A stretch of 9,455 bases of DNA from an uncultured Clostridia bacterium (GCA_947036475.1 CAMQRG010000069.1:1-9455), one strand, 5' to 3'; numbered from the stretch's first letter, positions 1 through 6,746 are shown. A program made the numbers and translations. The notes: generated by a model not told the origin, from the letters alone.

Positions 1-342
1 CTTCTTGAAACCCGAATCATTGCATGGTTCGGTCTGTCCGCAAAATTGCTGATGTGTGTCATTTTACTTGCATCGGTTTGTTTTCATGCGGAAAAAAGGT
101 GGGGAAGGTGTCCCGGGAAAAATACTTTTTATCGAAAATTGGCTAAAAAAGGGGGAGTCCTATGCTTTTGTCCGGCGGCAGTTCTTCTGGCGGCAACGTT
201 TCTGCTGCAAAAGAAGGATATTTCTGTTGTTCCGGCTTTTATTGCGCTGAATGCGGGGAATTCATTTTTTTAACAAGCTTTATCCGTTTGCTATGGAAAC
301 GGTGACGAAAACAGCAAGTTTATGGAAAATGAGGTGCAGAAA
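1..342 (+). other. Left-edge region with no recognised gene
   Basis: The first 342 bases hold no gene I can identify. Frame 1 is open from the window edge to a TAA at 271-273, about 90 codons. It could be the 3' end of a truncated gene for a small membrane protein, because it has two or three hydrophobic stretches. The translation matches no family I know. Its internal ATG at 52 lacks a Shine-Dalgarno site, and a second frame is open over much of the same stretch, so chance openness is quite possible. Near the right side, TTAACA at 270-275 and TGCTATGGA at 289-297 could form a poor -35/extended -10 pair for the chemoreceptor gene, but the match is weak. No tRNA, repeat or terminator is evident. 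Confidence 0.3.
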
Positions 343-2316
343 ATGAAAAGTATTCGCAAAAAAATTACGGTATGCCTGATGGCAACAGTCTTAATTGCCC
401 TGACTGCGGTGGGTTCGTCCAGTATTACCCTGAATTACAGGAGCACTATCGCGACAGTGGACCAGATGATGAGTGAAACCGCTGTTCTGGCGGCGGAGCG
501 TATTGAGCAGGAGCTGACTGCTTACAAAAATGTAGCAATGGATACGGGGTGTATCGCCCAGCTTTCTGATGCTGCTGTATCTGTAGAAGAAAAGCGTGCG
601 ATCATTGACGAGCGCATCAGTATGCATGGGTTCCAGCGGGGCAATATTGTCGGCGCGGACGGATACAGCATTTTTGATGGGAACAATTATTCCGACAGGG
701 AATATGTGAAGCAGGCAATGCAGGGGAATGTTTACGTTTCTGAGCCGCTTGTCAGCAAAATTACAGGCGAAAAGTCCATCATGGTTGCGGCGCCGCTCTA
801 TGCTGATGGGGTGCAGGGGGCGCAGATTGCAGGCGTGGTTTATTTTGTGCCGCCTGAAACTTTTTTGAATGACATCGTTTCGTCTATTCAGGTCAGCGAG
901 AACAGCAGGGCCTATATGATAAACAAAACAGGCGATACAATTGCGGATATTACGCTGGAAACGATTACGACAGAGAATATTGAAACGGAGGCGCAGAGCG
1001 ATTCTTCTTTGAAGCAGCTTGCAGCAATCCATGCGGAAATGCGGCAGGGAAAAAATGGCTTCGGCAGCTATAAGAGTGCAGATGGCACGCGCTATGCGGC
1101 ATATGCGCCTGTGGGGGGGACGGACGGCTGGAGCGTTAATGTGACTGCTCTGAAAACGGATTATCTGAAGGATACATATTTCGGCATGATTATCAATGTG
1201 CTGGTTATCCTGATTTCCATACTGGCATCTATTGTGGTAGCCCTGAAGCTTTCCGTCAATATCAGTGCGCCTATGCGCGCCTGCGCGGAGCGCATGAAGC
1301 TGCTGGTGGAAGGTGATTTGGAATCACCTGTACCACAGACCACAGGGCGAGACGAAACAGCGGAGCTGACCCATTCTACTGCGGAAATGGTAAAAGGGCT
1401 GAACACCATCATTCATGACATCAGTTATTTGCTTACGGAAATGGCAGGCAAAAATTTTGATATACAGTCTTCCCACAGGGAGGCTTATGTAGGGGATTTC
1501 CAGGATATCCTGCTGTCCATGCGCACGCTGAAAGTGGAGCTGAGCAATACCATGCGTCAAATCAATATTTCAGCGAATCAGGTATCCTCCGCAAGCGGTC
1601 AGGTTTCCAATGGGGCGCAGACGCTGAGCCATGGCGCGATGCAGCAGGCAAGTTCTGTGGAAGAACTGGCGGCGACAATTGCCGATATTTCTGAGAGCGC
1701 GAAAAAAACTGCCGCTGCTGCCGAAGAAGCAGGGAACTTTGTGGGTAAGGCAGGCGCACAGCTTGGAATCAGCGTAGAGCATGTGAAGGAATTGAATGTA
1801 GCTATGGAAAAAATATCCAATTCCTCCGAGGAAATTTCAAAAATTATCACTACGATTGAAAATATTGCTTTCCAGACCAATATCCTTGCGCTGAACGCTG
1901 CTGTTGAAGCTGCGCGGGCGGGAACTGCCGGAAAAGGCTTTGCCGTTGTTGCAGATGAAGTGCGCAATCTGGCGTCTAAATCCGATGAAGCAGCGAAGGC
2001 AACGAAGGAACTGATTGAAAATTCGATTTCGGTTGTAGGAGAAGGCAGCGAAGCCGTAGGCAAGGTAACGGCGGCACTGGAGCAGACCAGCCAGCATGCG
2101 GGGAACGTGTCTGCGCAGATGGGTGTAGTGGTAGAAGCGGTGGAAAAACAGACGACCGCTCTTGGGCAGGTCAATGATGGGATTGACCAGATTTCTTCCG
2201 TTGTGCAGACAAACAGCGCGACAGCGGAGGAAAGCGCGGCGGCCAGCCAGCAGCTTTCTGCGGAGGCGTCCAGCCTGAAAACGCTCGTAGATCAGTTTAC
2301 GCTTGCAAAAGACTGA
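343..2316 (+). CDS. Methyl-accepting chemotaxis protein (dCache-HAMP-MCP signal domain)
   Basis: This 657-residue transmembrane chemoreceptor would sense an extracellular ligand and control the CheA kinase through CheW. Residues about 8-28 form the first membrane helix. Residues about 30-275 form an extracellular double Cache-like domain, with the typical pattern DREYVKQAMQGN followed by SKITGEKSIMVAAPLY at 118-153. Residues about 280-304 form the second membrane helix. A HAMP linker follows at about 305-360. The cytoplasmic coiled coil carries the highly conserved hairpin tip around 506-545, including QTNILALNAAVEAARAG and FAVVADEVRNLA. There is no C-terminal CheR-tethering pentapeptide. I chose the ATG at 343 because GAGGTG (331-336) sits six bases upstream; an in-frame ATG at 322 has no such site. 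The ligand cannot be deduced. The gene appears monocistronic, ending in the terminator at 2371-2415. Confidence 0.95.
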   Translation: MKSIRKKITVCLMATVLIALTAVGSSSITLNYRSTIATVDQMMSETAVLAAERIEQELTAYKNVAMDTGCIAQLSDAAVSVEEKRAIIDERISMHGFQRGNIVGADGYSIFDGNNYSDREYVKQAMQGNVYVSEPLVSKITGEKSIMVAAPLYADGVQGAQIAGVVYFVPPETFLNDIVSSIQVSENSRAYMINKTGDTIADITLETITTENIETEAQSDSSLKQLAAIHAEMRQGKNGFGSYKSADGTRYAAYAPVGGTDGWSVNVTALKTDYLKDTYFGMIINVLVILISILASIVVALKLSVNISAPMRACAERMKLLVEGDLESPVPQTTGRDETAELTHSTAEMVKGLNTIIHDISYLLTEMAGKNFDIQSSHREAYVGDFQDILLSMRTLKVELSNTMRQINISANQVSSASGQVSNGAQTLSHGAMQQASSVEELAATIADISESAKKTAAAAEEAGNFVGKAGAQLGISVEHVKELNVAMEKISNSSEEISKIITTIENIAFQTNILALNAAVEAARAGTAGKGFAVVADEVRNLASKSDEAAKATKELIENSISVVGEGSEAVGKVTAALEQTSQHAGNVSAQMGVVVEAVEKQTTALGQVNDGIDQISSVVQTNSATAEESAAASQQLSAEASSLKTLVDQFTLAKD

Positions 2317-2370
2317 GCCTGACAGAAAGCGTTAAGGATAACAGAAGTTTACAATAACATAGCAAGAGGG

Positions 2371-2415
2371 AAAAGCCATTGGTTTCCGGAATATACCGGA
2401 AATCAGGGCTTTTTT
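2371..2415 (+). terminator. Rho-independent terminator after the chemoreceptor gene
   Basis: A hairpin has an inner perfect stem TTTCCGG/CCGGAAA around the loop AATATA. An outer stem AAAAGCC/GGCTTTT continues it through a few wobble pairs and one bulge. A run of six T follows at 2410-2415. It lies 55 bases past the chemoreceptor stop and just before the spoVA promoter, so it separates the two transcription units. Confidence 0.85.
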
Positions 2416-2444
2416 GCTGGAAATTTTTTGCATAGCACAAAACA

Positions 2445-2473
2445 GTATGCTTTGACGCAGGAAAGCCATACTA
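2445..2473 (+). promoter_or_regulatory. Candidate sigma-G (forespore) promoter of the spoVA operon
   Basis: GTATG at 2445-2449 and CATACTA at 2467-2473 are separated by 17 bases. They match the Bacillus sigma-G consensus as I recall it (GNATR for -35, CATNNTA for -10, about 17-18 bases apart). Transcription would start near 2480, giving a leader of about 45 bases before the spoVAA start at 2524. The spoVA operon of Bacillus subtilis is known to be transcribed by sigma-G in the forespore, so the match is in the expected place. It is based on sequence only. Confidence 0.7.
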
Positions 2474-2523
2474 TTGCAAAGGAAAACCGTTCCGGCGGTT
2501 TGGCAGAGCAGGAGGTGCTGGCA

Positions 2524-3144
2524 ATGGATATTTACATCAAGCCTGTGGAAAAAGCACAGGTCGTGCGGAACAGGAATGTCCAGCTGAAAGATGTGGCAGA
2601 AGTTTTTTTGGACGGGCAGACGGCAGGCGAAGCCGAGCGGCTTGTGGTATTCCAGATTCCGGAGGAGAAGAAAAAGACCTATCTTGTTTCTGTGCTGGAT
2701 ATTATCCGTGAATTAAGCAGAAAGTATCCCGGCGCGTCTATCTCTAATGTGGGTGAGATGGATATTCTGGTGGAATATCTGCCGGAGCCGGAAAAAAAAC
2801 AGCCGGTTTGGACGGCGGCAAAGGTACTCGTCATCAGCCTGATATTGTTTGCGGGGGCCTCCACAACAATCATGTGTTTTCACTCTGACGCGCAGCTGCC
2901 GTTGATTTTTCAGAATGTGTACTATATCTTTTTTGGCGAGAACAGGGAGATGCCCGCCATGCTTTCTATTCCTTACAGCGTCGGGCTGGGGCTGGGGATT
3001 ATTATATTCTTCAACCATTTTTCCAAAATCACGCTGACAGAGGACCCTACGCCCATTGAGATTGAAATGACGACATACGAGAAAGAGGCCAATGCCAGCA
3101 TCATTGACGCTCTGGAACGGAAGAAAGGGGGCGGCGGGAAATGA
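2524..3144 (+). CDS. spoVAA: Stage V sporulation protein AA
   Basis: This 206-residue membrane protein is the first gene of the spoVA operon, whose products form the channel complex in the inner spore membrane that carries Ca-DPA. Residues 1 to about 90 are a soluble N-terminal domain starting MDIYIKPVEK. Two membrane helices follow, at about 97-118 and 150-166, and then a charged tail. The length is close to that of the B. subtilis protein, and the helix layout and position before spoVAB support the call. The start is the ATG at 2524, with AGGAGGTG at 2510-2517 six bases upstream. The frame could extend to 2428, but that would run through the promoter. The stop overlaps the spoVAB start as ATGA (3141-3144), suggesting translational coupling. 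The exact role of SpoVAA in the complex is not well defined. Confidence 0.9.
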   Translation: MDIYIKPVEKAQVVRNRNVQLKDVAEVFLDGQTAGEAERLVVFQIPEEKKKTYLVSVLDIIRELSRKYPGASISNVGEMDILVEYLPEPEKKQPVWTAAKVLVISLILFAGASTTIMCFHSDAQLPLIFQNVYYIFFGENREMPAMLSIPYSVGLGLGIIIFFNHFSKITLTEDPTPIEIEMTTYEKEANASIIDALERKKGGGGK

Positions 3145-3566
3145 TACGTTCTGCCGCTCTGATATTTTTTGCCTTTTCATCGGGGATACTCGTTTCTGCC
3201 GGTGTGTTCGCGTTTATTGCAGCAATCGGCATTGTTCCACGAATGGCAAACCGGACGAAGACGCAGCGTTTTATCCCGCTTTACGAGGACGTGATTACGA
3301 TAGGGGGGCTTTTCGGCACGACAGCAATGTTTATTGATTACCGTCTGCCGCCTGTCCCCTTTCTGGCATCGACGTTTGCTCTGCTGACGGGGGTTTTTGT
3401 GGGCGTGCTGGCGGTCGCTTTGGCGGAGGTGCTGAACGTCATGCCAGTTATGCTGCGGCGGAGCAGGCTGACGCGGGGGCTGCCCTGGCTGCTTCTGGCA
3501 TTCGCGCTGGGAAAAACAGCCGGTTCGCTGGTTTATTTTCTGGTGGACGGATTTTATGTCATATAA
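3141..3566 (+). CDS. spoVAB: Stage V sporulation protein AB
   Basis: This 141-residue, highly hydrophobic protein has about four membrane segments, at roughly residues 5-32, 48-66, 71-98 and 112-138. It also has the conserved-looking stretch PRMANRTKTQRFIPLYED at about 33-50. The length and the order between spoVAA and spoVAC fit SpoVAB, a component of the spore inner-membrane DPA transport complex. Translation starts at the ATG at 3141, which overlaps the spoVAA stop. The purine-rich end of spoVAA (AAGAAAGGGGGCGGCGGG) supplies the ribosome-binding region. Fourteen bases separate it from spoVAC. The family has no enzymatic motif, so the assignment rests on family resemblance, length and context. 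Confidence 0.9.
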   Translation: MIRSAALIFFAFSSGILVSAGVFAFIAAIGIVPRMANRTKTQRFIPLYEDVITIGGLFGTTAMFIDYRLPPVPFLASTFALLTGVFVGVLAVALAEVLNVMPVMLRRSRLTRGLPWLLLAFALGKTAGSLVYFLVDGFYVI

Positions 3567-3580
3567 AGGAGGGGTTTTGT

Positions 3581-4030
3581 ATGCAGACAACACAAAAAGC
3601 ACAGCAGGAATATGACAAAATGGTAAAAAAGGCTTCGCCGAACAGCCCGATTTTCACAAACTGCCTGAAAGCGTTTGTTTCCGGTGGGCTGATTTGCGCA
3701 GGCGGACAGCTTCTGCTGAATCTTTTTCTGGAACGCAATTTTACGGAGAACGAGGCCGCACTCTGCGTTTCCATTACGCTGATTGGAATTTCGGCAGTGC
3801 TGACGGCTCTGGGGTTGTATGAAAAGCTGGGGAAATTCTGCGGCGCGGGGACGATTGTACCCATTACAGGCTTTGCCAATTCTGTGGTTTCTCCGGCGAT
3901 TGAATTTAAAAAAGAAGGCATGGTTTTCGGTATGGCGGCGAAAATGTTCCTTGTGGCAGGTCCTGTCATTGTTTACGGCACGCTGACCTCCATGCTGGTC
4001 GGTTTGATTTATTTTCTGATTGGAAGGTGA
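3581..4030 (+). CDS. spoVAC: Stage V sporulation protein AC
   Basis: This 149-residue integral membrane protein starts with a soluble segment of about 25 residues. Membrane segments follow at about 28-50, 62-80 and 117-147. The family signature GAGTIVPITGFANS is at residues 88-101. SpoVAC proteins form a mechanosensitive-type channel in the spore inner membrane that takes part in DPA movement. A related signature, GAGATVPLTGFGF, recurs in SpoVAE downstream, in line with the known homology of SpoVAC and SpoVAEb. The start at 3581 is preceded by the strong site AAAGGAGGGG at 3565-3574, the best ribosome-binding site of the operon. The end overlaps the ribosome-binding region of spoVAD. Confidence 0.95.
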   Translation: MQTTQKAQQEYDKMVKKASPNSPIFTNCLKAFVSGGLICAGGQLLLNLFLERNFTENEAALCVSITLIGISAVLTALGLYEKLGKFCGAGTIVPITGFANSVVSPAIEFKKEGMVFGMAAKMFLVAGPVIVYGTLTSMLVGLIYFLIGR

Positions 4031-4035
4031 GAGGA

Positions 4036-5064
4036 ATGGGCAAAAAAATCGGAAAACAGACGGTATGCCTTTCTAAAGGCGTACCGATTCTTTCCACAGC
4101 TTCAACGGTAGGTCCCAAAGAAGCGGAAGGCCCTCTTGGGGCATATTTTGATAAAAAGGTAGAGGACGCTTTGTTCGGACAGGAAACCTGGGAACAGGCA
4201 GAGAGTTTTTTTGTGCAGGAAAATATGGCTCTGGCGGTGGAAAAAGCAGGGCTGAAAATGAAAGACATGGACTATATCCTCTGCGGCGACCTGCTCAACC
4301 AGTGCACAGGCTCCTGCTTCGGCATCAAAAATTTTGATATACCGTATTTCGGGCTGTTTGGGGCATGTTCCACGATGGGAGAGGCGATGAGCCTTGGCGC
4401 AATGCTGATTGACGGCGGCTTTGCAGGGCATGTGCTGACGGGTGCGTCCAGCCATTTCTGCGCAGCGGAAAAACAGTTCCGCTTTCCTCTGCCGCTGGGA
4501 ACACAGCGTCCGCCGACGAGCACATGGACAGTGACCGGAGATGGAGCGGCTGTTCTTGCCGGAAAGGGGGAAGGGCCGAAAATTGTGGAGATTACAACGG
4601 GGAAAATTGTGGATATGGGTGTAACGGACGCGAACAATATGGGGGCGGCGATGGCTCCGGCTGCTGCCGCGCTTTTGCTGGCGCATTTTGAGGACACCGG
4701 AAGAATGCCGCAGGATTACGATGTTATCGCAACGGGTGACCTTGGCACAATCGGGCGTGAGCTTGTGGTAGAACTTTTGTCGAAGGAAGGCTATGAAATG
4801 GACAGCCGTTTTACGGACTGCGGCATTGAAATTTTTGATGCGGAAAAGCAGGATACACATGCAGGGGGCAGCGGCTGCGCCTGTTCTGCGGTGACGTTCT
4901 GCGGGTATTTTTACCCGAAGCTGAAAGCGGGGGAAATCGGGCGTATGCTGTTCATTCCGACAGGCGCGCTGATGAGCCCGACCTCCTCCCAGCAGGGGCA
5001 GCCTATTCCTGGCATTGCGCATGGGCTTGTGATTGAGGGCTGCGGAAAGGGGGCGGCGAGATGA
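4036..5064 (+). CDS. spoVAD: Stage V sporulation protein AD (DPA-binding, thiolase-fold)
   Basis: This 342-residue soluble protein has a thiolase-like fold, without membrane helices. SpoVAD is known to bind dipicolinic acid and to sit on the inner spore membrane with SpoVAC and SpoVAE, and it is required for DPA uptake. Visible features are the glycine-rich GACSTMGEA at 109-117, with Cys111 in the place of the thiolase nucleophile, GASSHFCAAEKQFRFP at 136-151, and GGSGCACSAVTFCGYF near the C-terminal third. I chose the ATG at 4036 (product starts MGKKIGKQTV) because GGAAGGTGA at 4022-4030 is correctly spaced. A GTG at 4027 would overlap the spoVAC stop but has a poorer site. The 3' end overlaps spoVAE by ATGA. 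No thiolase activity is implied by the fold. Confidence 0.95.
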   Translation: MGKKIGKQTVCLSKGVPILSTASTVGPKEAEGPLGAYFDKKVEDALFGQETWEQAESFFVQENMALAVEKAGLKMKDMDYILCGDLLNQCTGSCFGIKNFDIPYFGLFGACSTMGEAMSLGAMLIDGGFAGHVLTGASSHFCAAEKQFRFPLPLGTQRPPTSTWTVTGDGAAVLAGKGEGPKIVEITTGKIVDMGVTDANNMGAAMAPAAAALLLAHFEDTGRMPQDYDVIATGDLGTIGRELVVELLSKEGYEMDSRFTDCGIEIFDAEKQDTHAGGSGCACSAVTFCGYFYPKLKAGEIGRMLFIPTGALMSPTSSQQGQPIPGIAHGLVIEGCGKGAAR

Positions 5065-5417
5065 TGGAACTGGCAAAAGCCTTTCTGGTAGGCGGACTTC
5101 TGTGTGTAGTCGGGCAGATTTTGATTGATAAAACGAAGCTGATGTCAGGCAGGATATTGGTGATGTATGTCTGCCTCGGGTGCATTCTGGGCGGGCTTGG
5201 TATTTATCAGACTCTGGAGGAATTTGGCGGGGCAGGGGCGACTGTGCCGCTGACGGGCTTCGGCTTCCGGCTTGCGGAGGGTGTGATGAAAGAGGTGGAC
5301 AGCGCGGGCTTTCTGGGGATTTTTACAGGCGGTATGAAAGCGGCGGCGGGCGGCGTGACAGCGGCAGTATTTTTCGCTTTCCTTGCCGCACTGGTGGCGA
5401 ATCCGAAAGAAAAATAA
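5061..5417 (+). CDS. spoVAE: Stage V sporulation protein AE (SpoVAEb type)
   Basis: This 118-residue membrane protein has segments at about residues 4-22, 31-50 and 92-113. The motif GAGATVPLTGFGF at 57-69 parallels the one in SpoVAC, so this is the small channel-like SpoVAEb type, not the larger soluble SpoVAEa. Together with SpoVAC and SpoVAD it makes up the minimal set found in all well-studied spore formers for DPA uptake and release. The ATG at 5061 overlaps the spoVAD stop (ATGA); the ATG at 5064 is an equally possible start. No spoVAEa or spoVAF follows: the next feature is a terminator and then an unrelated gene. Confidence 0.93.
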   Translation: MMELAKAFLVGGLLCVVGQILIDKTKLMSGRILVMYVCLGCILGGLGIYQTLEEFGGAGATVPLTGFGFRLAEGVMKEVDSAGFLGIFTGGMKAAAGGVTAAVFFAFLAALVANPKEK

Positions 5418-5495
5418 TAAGAAAAAGGCGGCTGGCAGATGGGTTCGGGGAAATGTATTTTCACAGCTGGTTTTCTGTAAAGTTGCCTGTAAAAG

Positions 5496-5539
5496 TAGTC
5501 TGGCGTTAAAAATTTCATTTTTCGCCGGACTATTTTTTT
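5496..5539 (+). terminator. Rho-independent terminator of the spoVA operon
   Basis: TAGTCTGGCG at 5496-5505 pairs with CGCCGGACTA at 5523-5532, with one G-U pair. The interior AAAAAT/ATTTTT extends the stem. Seven T follow at 5533-5539. It lies about 80 bases past the spoVAE stop; that gap shows no gene or Shine-Dalgarno site. Confidence 0.92.
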
Positions 5540-5543
5540 GTGC

Positions 5544-5565
5544 AAATTTTTTATAAATTTTTTAT
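5544..5565 (+). repeat. Perfect 11-bp A/T tandem repeat, UP-element-like
   Basis: AAATTTTTTAT occurs twice back to back, at 5544-5554 and 5555-5565. The period of 11 bases is about one helical turn. It lies just upstream of the extended -10 promoter of the HD-domain gene, at about -56 to -35 from the expected start, where UP elements contact the RNA polymerase alpha subunits. The promoter-enhancing role is inferred. Confidence 0.55.
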
Positions 5566-5593
5566 GTAAATAGGATTGCGTTTGTGATATAAT
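5565..5593 (+). promoter_or_regulatory. Extended -10 vegetative promoter of the HD-domain gene
   Basis: TGATATAAT at 5585-5593 is a perfect TGnTATAAT extended -10 box for the housekeeping sigma factor. The expected -35 position holds TGTAAA (5565-5570), a weak match, 17 bases away. Extended -10 promoters tolerate a poor -35. Transcription would begin near 5600, giving a leader of about 65 bases. The gene is therefore likely expressed independently of the sigma-G operon upstream. Confidence 0.7.
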
Positions 5594-5664
5594 CATTCCA
5601 AAGAGGTGAAATGCCCCTTTACAGAACTGGCTGAACAGAATAACGAGCAAAGGAAGTGACGCCG

Positions 5665-6186
5665 ATGCACAAGGCGATCGGATCCCGCAAGGATTTCAGC
5701 AGATTGGACGAGGATCAGTTGCTGGCAGAATATAAGGAATGTGTTGGGGAAATTTTGGAAAATGAGCAGGTGCAGAAGCTCGACAGGCATAAGCAGCACT
5801 GCAATACGAGCAGGCTCCAGCACAGTATCAACGTTTCATACTATAGCTTTCTGATCTGCCGCAGAATGGGCTGGGATTATCGCTCTGCGGCAAGGGCGGG
5901 GCTGTTACACGACCTGTACTTTTATGATTGGCGGACAAAAAAATATATCCGTTCCGGCCATGCTTCATGGCATCCACGGGTCGCGCTGGATAATGCCAGC
6001 AGGATTACAGAGCTGAATGATGTGGAAAAGGACGCTATCCGTAAACATATGTGGCCCTGTACGCTGGTTCCGCCGCGCTACATCGAATCGTACGTAGTAA
6101 CTTTTGTGGATAAAATCTGCGCGCTCTGTGAAATGACAGAGCGGAAATATGTGCAGATGTTTAAAAAGCAGCCTGCACATCTGTAA
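5665..6186 (+). CDS. HD-domain protein, putative phosphohydrolase
   Basis: This 173-residue protein belongs to the HD superfamily of metal-dependent phosphohydrolases. The metal-binding pattern is visible: His53 (LQHSINVSYY), His82-Asp83 (GLLHDLYFYDW), possible extra ligands His99, His103 and His128 (IRKHMWP), and Asp149 (VTFVDKICAL). The additional histidines between HD and the final Asp suggest a two-metal site. Such enzymes cleave phosphomonoesters or phosphodiesters of nucleotides; the substrate here is unknown. There is no membrane helix or sensor domain, so the protein is probably cytoplasmic. I chose the ATG at 5665 because AGGAAGTGA at 5651-5659 is well spaced; the GTG at 5656 lies inside that site. 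It is flanked by its own promoter and a terminator-like hairpin. Confidence 0.85.
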   Translation: MHKAIGSRKDFSRLDEDQLLAEYKECVGEILENEQVQKLDRHKQHCNTSRLQHSINVSYYSFLICRRMGWDYRSAARAGLLHDLYFYDWRTKKYIRSGHASWHPRVALDNASRITELNDVEKDAIRKHMWPCTLVPPRYIESYVVTFVDKICALCEMTERKYVQMFKKQPAHL

Positions 6187-6202
6187 TATTTGCGGGATGA
6201 AC

Positions 6203-6246
6203 GAAAAACCACCGCTGGAAAGGGGAATCCTCCAGCGGTGATTTTT
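6203..6246 (+). terminator. Terminator-like hairpin between the HD-domain and SdpI-like genes
   Basis: CACCGCTGGA at 6210-6219 pairs perfectly with TCCAGCGGTG at 6231-6240. Flanking A-rich and T-rich sequence (AAAAA before, ATTTTT after) lengthens the stem and gives the U-tail. It lies shortly after the HD gene stop and only about 20 bases before the Shine-Dalgarno site of the next gene. Confidence 0.9.
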
Positions 6247-6276
6247 GTTTCCGGCGGAGAAGAACGGAGGGAAAAA

Positions 6277-6705
6277 ATGGGAGATACATGGTTCTGGTGG
6301 AGTATGTTTTTTGCGGGGCTGCTGATACCGGCGGCTATGGTGATATTTGGACGCGTGATGTGGAAATATCCGGCAAAGGAAATTGGGCAGGGCAGTTGCG
6401 GCTATCGTACTGCCATGTCACAGAAAAATCAGGAAACGTGGGACTTTGCGCAGCATACCTGCGGCAGACTTTGGTGGAAGGGCGGCTGGCTGCTGCTGGT
6501 TGTTTCCGTTGCCGCGCAGCTGCCGTTTCGGGGCTGTGATGTGGGAACAGTGGGAAAGGCGGCGCTTGTGCTGTGTGTGCTTCAGTGCGCGTGTATGGTC
6601 GGGACGGTGGTTTTGGTGGAGTTGGCACTGCGCCGGAATTTTTATGATGACGGGAGAAGAAAAGAAGGAAACACGACGGATTTGCGGAAATCTGAGCGGT
6701 TTTGA
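6277..6705 (+). CDS. SdpI-family small membrane protein
   Basis: This 142-residue protein has three membrane segments, at about residues 5-27, 68-84 and 94-118. Between the first two lies the SdpI family pattern: CGYRTAMSQKNQETWDFAQ at 41-59, with GYRT and Trp55 as key residues. SdpI of B. subtilis gives immunity to the SdpC toxin and can sequester the SdpR repressor, but many family members have no toxin nearby and no known role. None of sdpA, sdpB, sdpC or sdpR is visible here, so immunity cannot be assumed. I chose the ATG at 6277 (MGDTWFWWSM) because GGAGGG at 6266-6271 is five bases upstream. A longer in-frame reading from 6190 would translate the terminator hairpin and is unlikely. The C-terminus is short and charged. 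Confidence 0.75.
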   Translation: MGDTWFWWSMFFAGLLIPAAMVIFGRVMWKYPAKEIGQGSCGYRTAMSQKNQETWDFAQHTCGRLWWKGGWLLLVVSVAAQLPFRGCDVGTVGKAALVLCVLQCACMVGTVVLVELALRRNFYDDGRRKEGNTTDLRKSERF

Positions 6706-6746
6706 CGCGTGAAAATCCGTCGATTTCCTTAAATATTTGTTAAGAG

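Noticed and set aside
270..297. A promoter for the chemoreceptor gene (TTAACA, 16 bases, TGCTATGGA), or a sigma-D type promoter in the same place
   Set aside because: The -10 matches only half of the housekeeping consensus, and the sigma-D consensus (TAAA, GCCGATAA) is not met. It is mentioned only in the edge region entry.
2428..2523. An N-terminal extension of SpoVAA by 32 residues
   Set aside because: It would be translated across the candidate sigma-G promoter and its own Shine-Dalgarno site. The start at 2524 gives the family length.
4102..5076. A minus-strand frame of 324 codons opposite spoVAD
   Set aside because: It lies wholly over the well-supported spoVAD, matches no family and has the odd Arg/His/Cys-rich composition of an antisense reading.
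5180..5509. A + strand frame overlapping spoVAE and the following gap
   Set aside because: It is in another frame over spoVAE, has a Gly/Arg-rich composition and no ribosome-binding site, and runs into the operon terminator.
6190..6276. An N-terminal extension of the SdpI-like protein by 29 residues
   Set aside because: It begins at a TTG without a ribosome-binding site, runs through the terminator hairpin and is non-hydrophobic. The ATG at 6277 has a good site.
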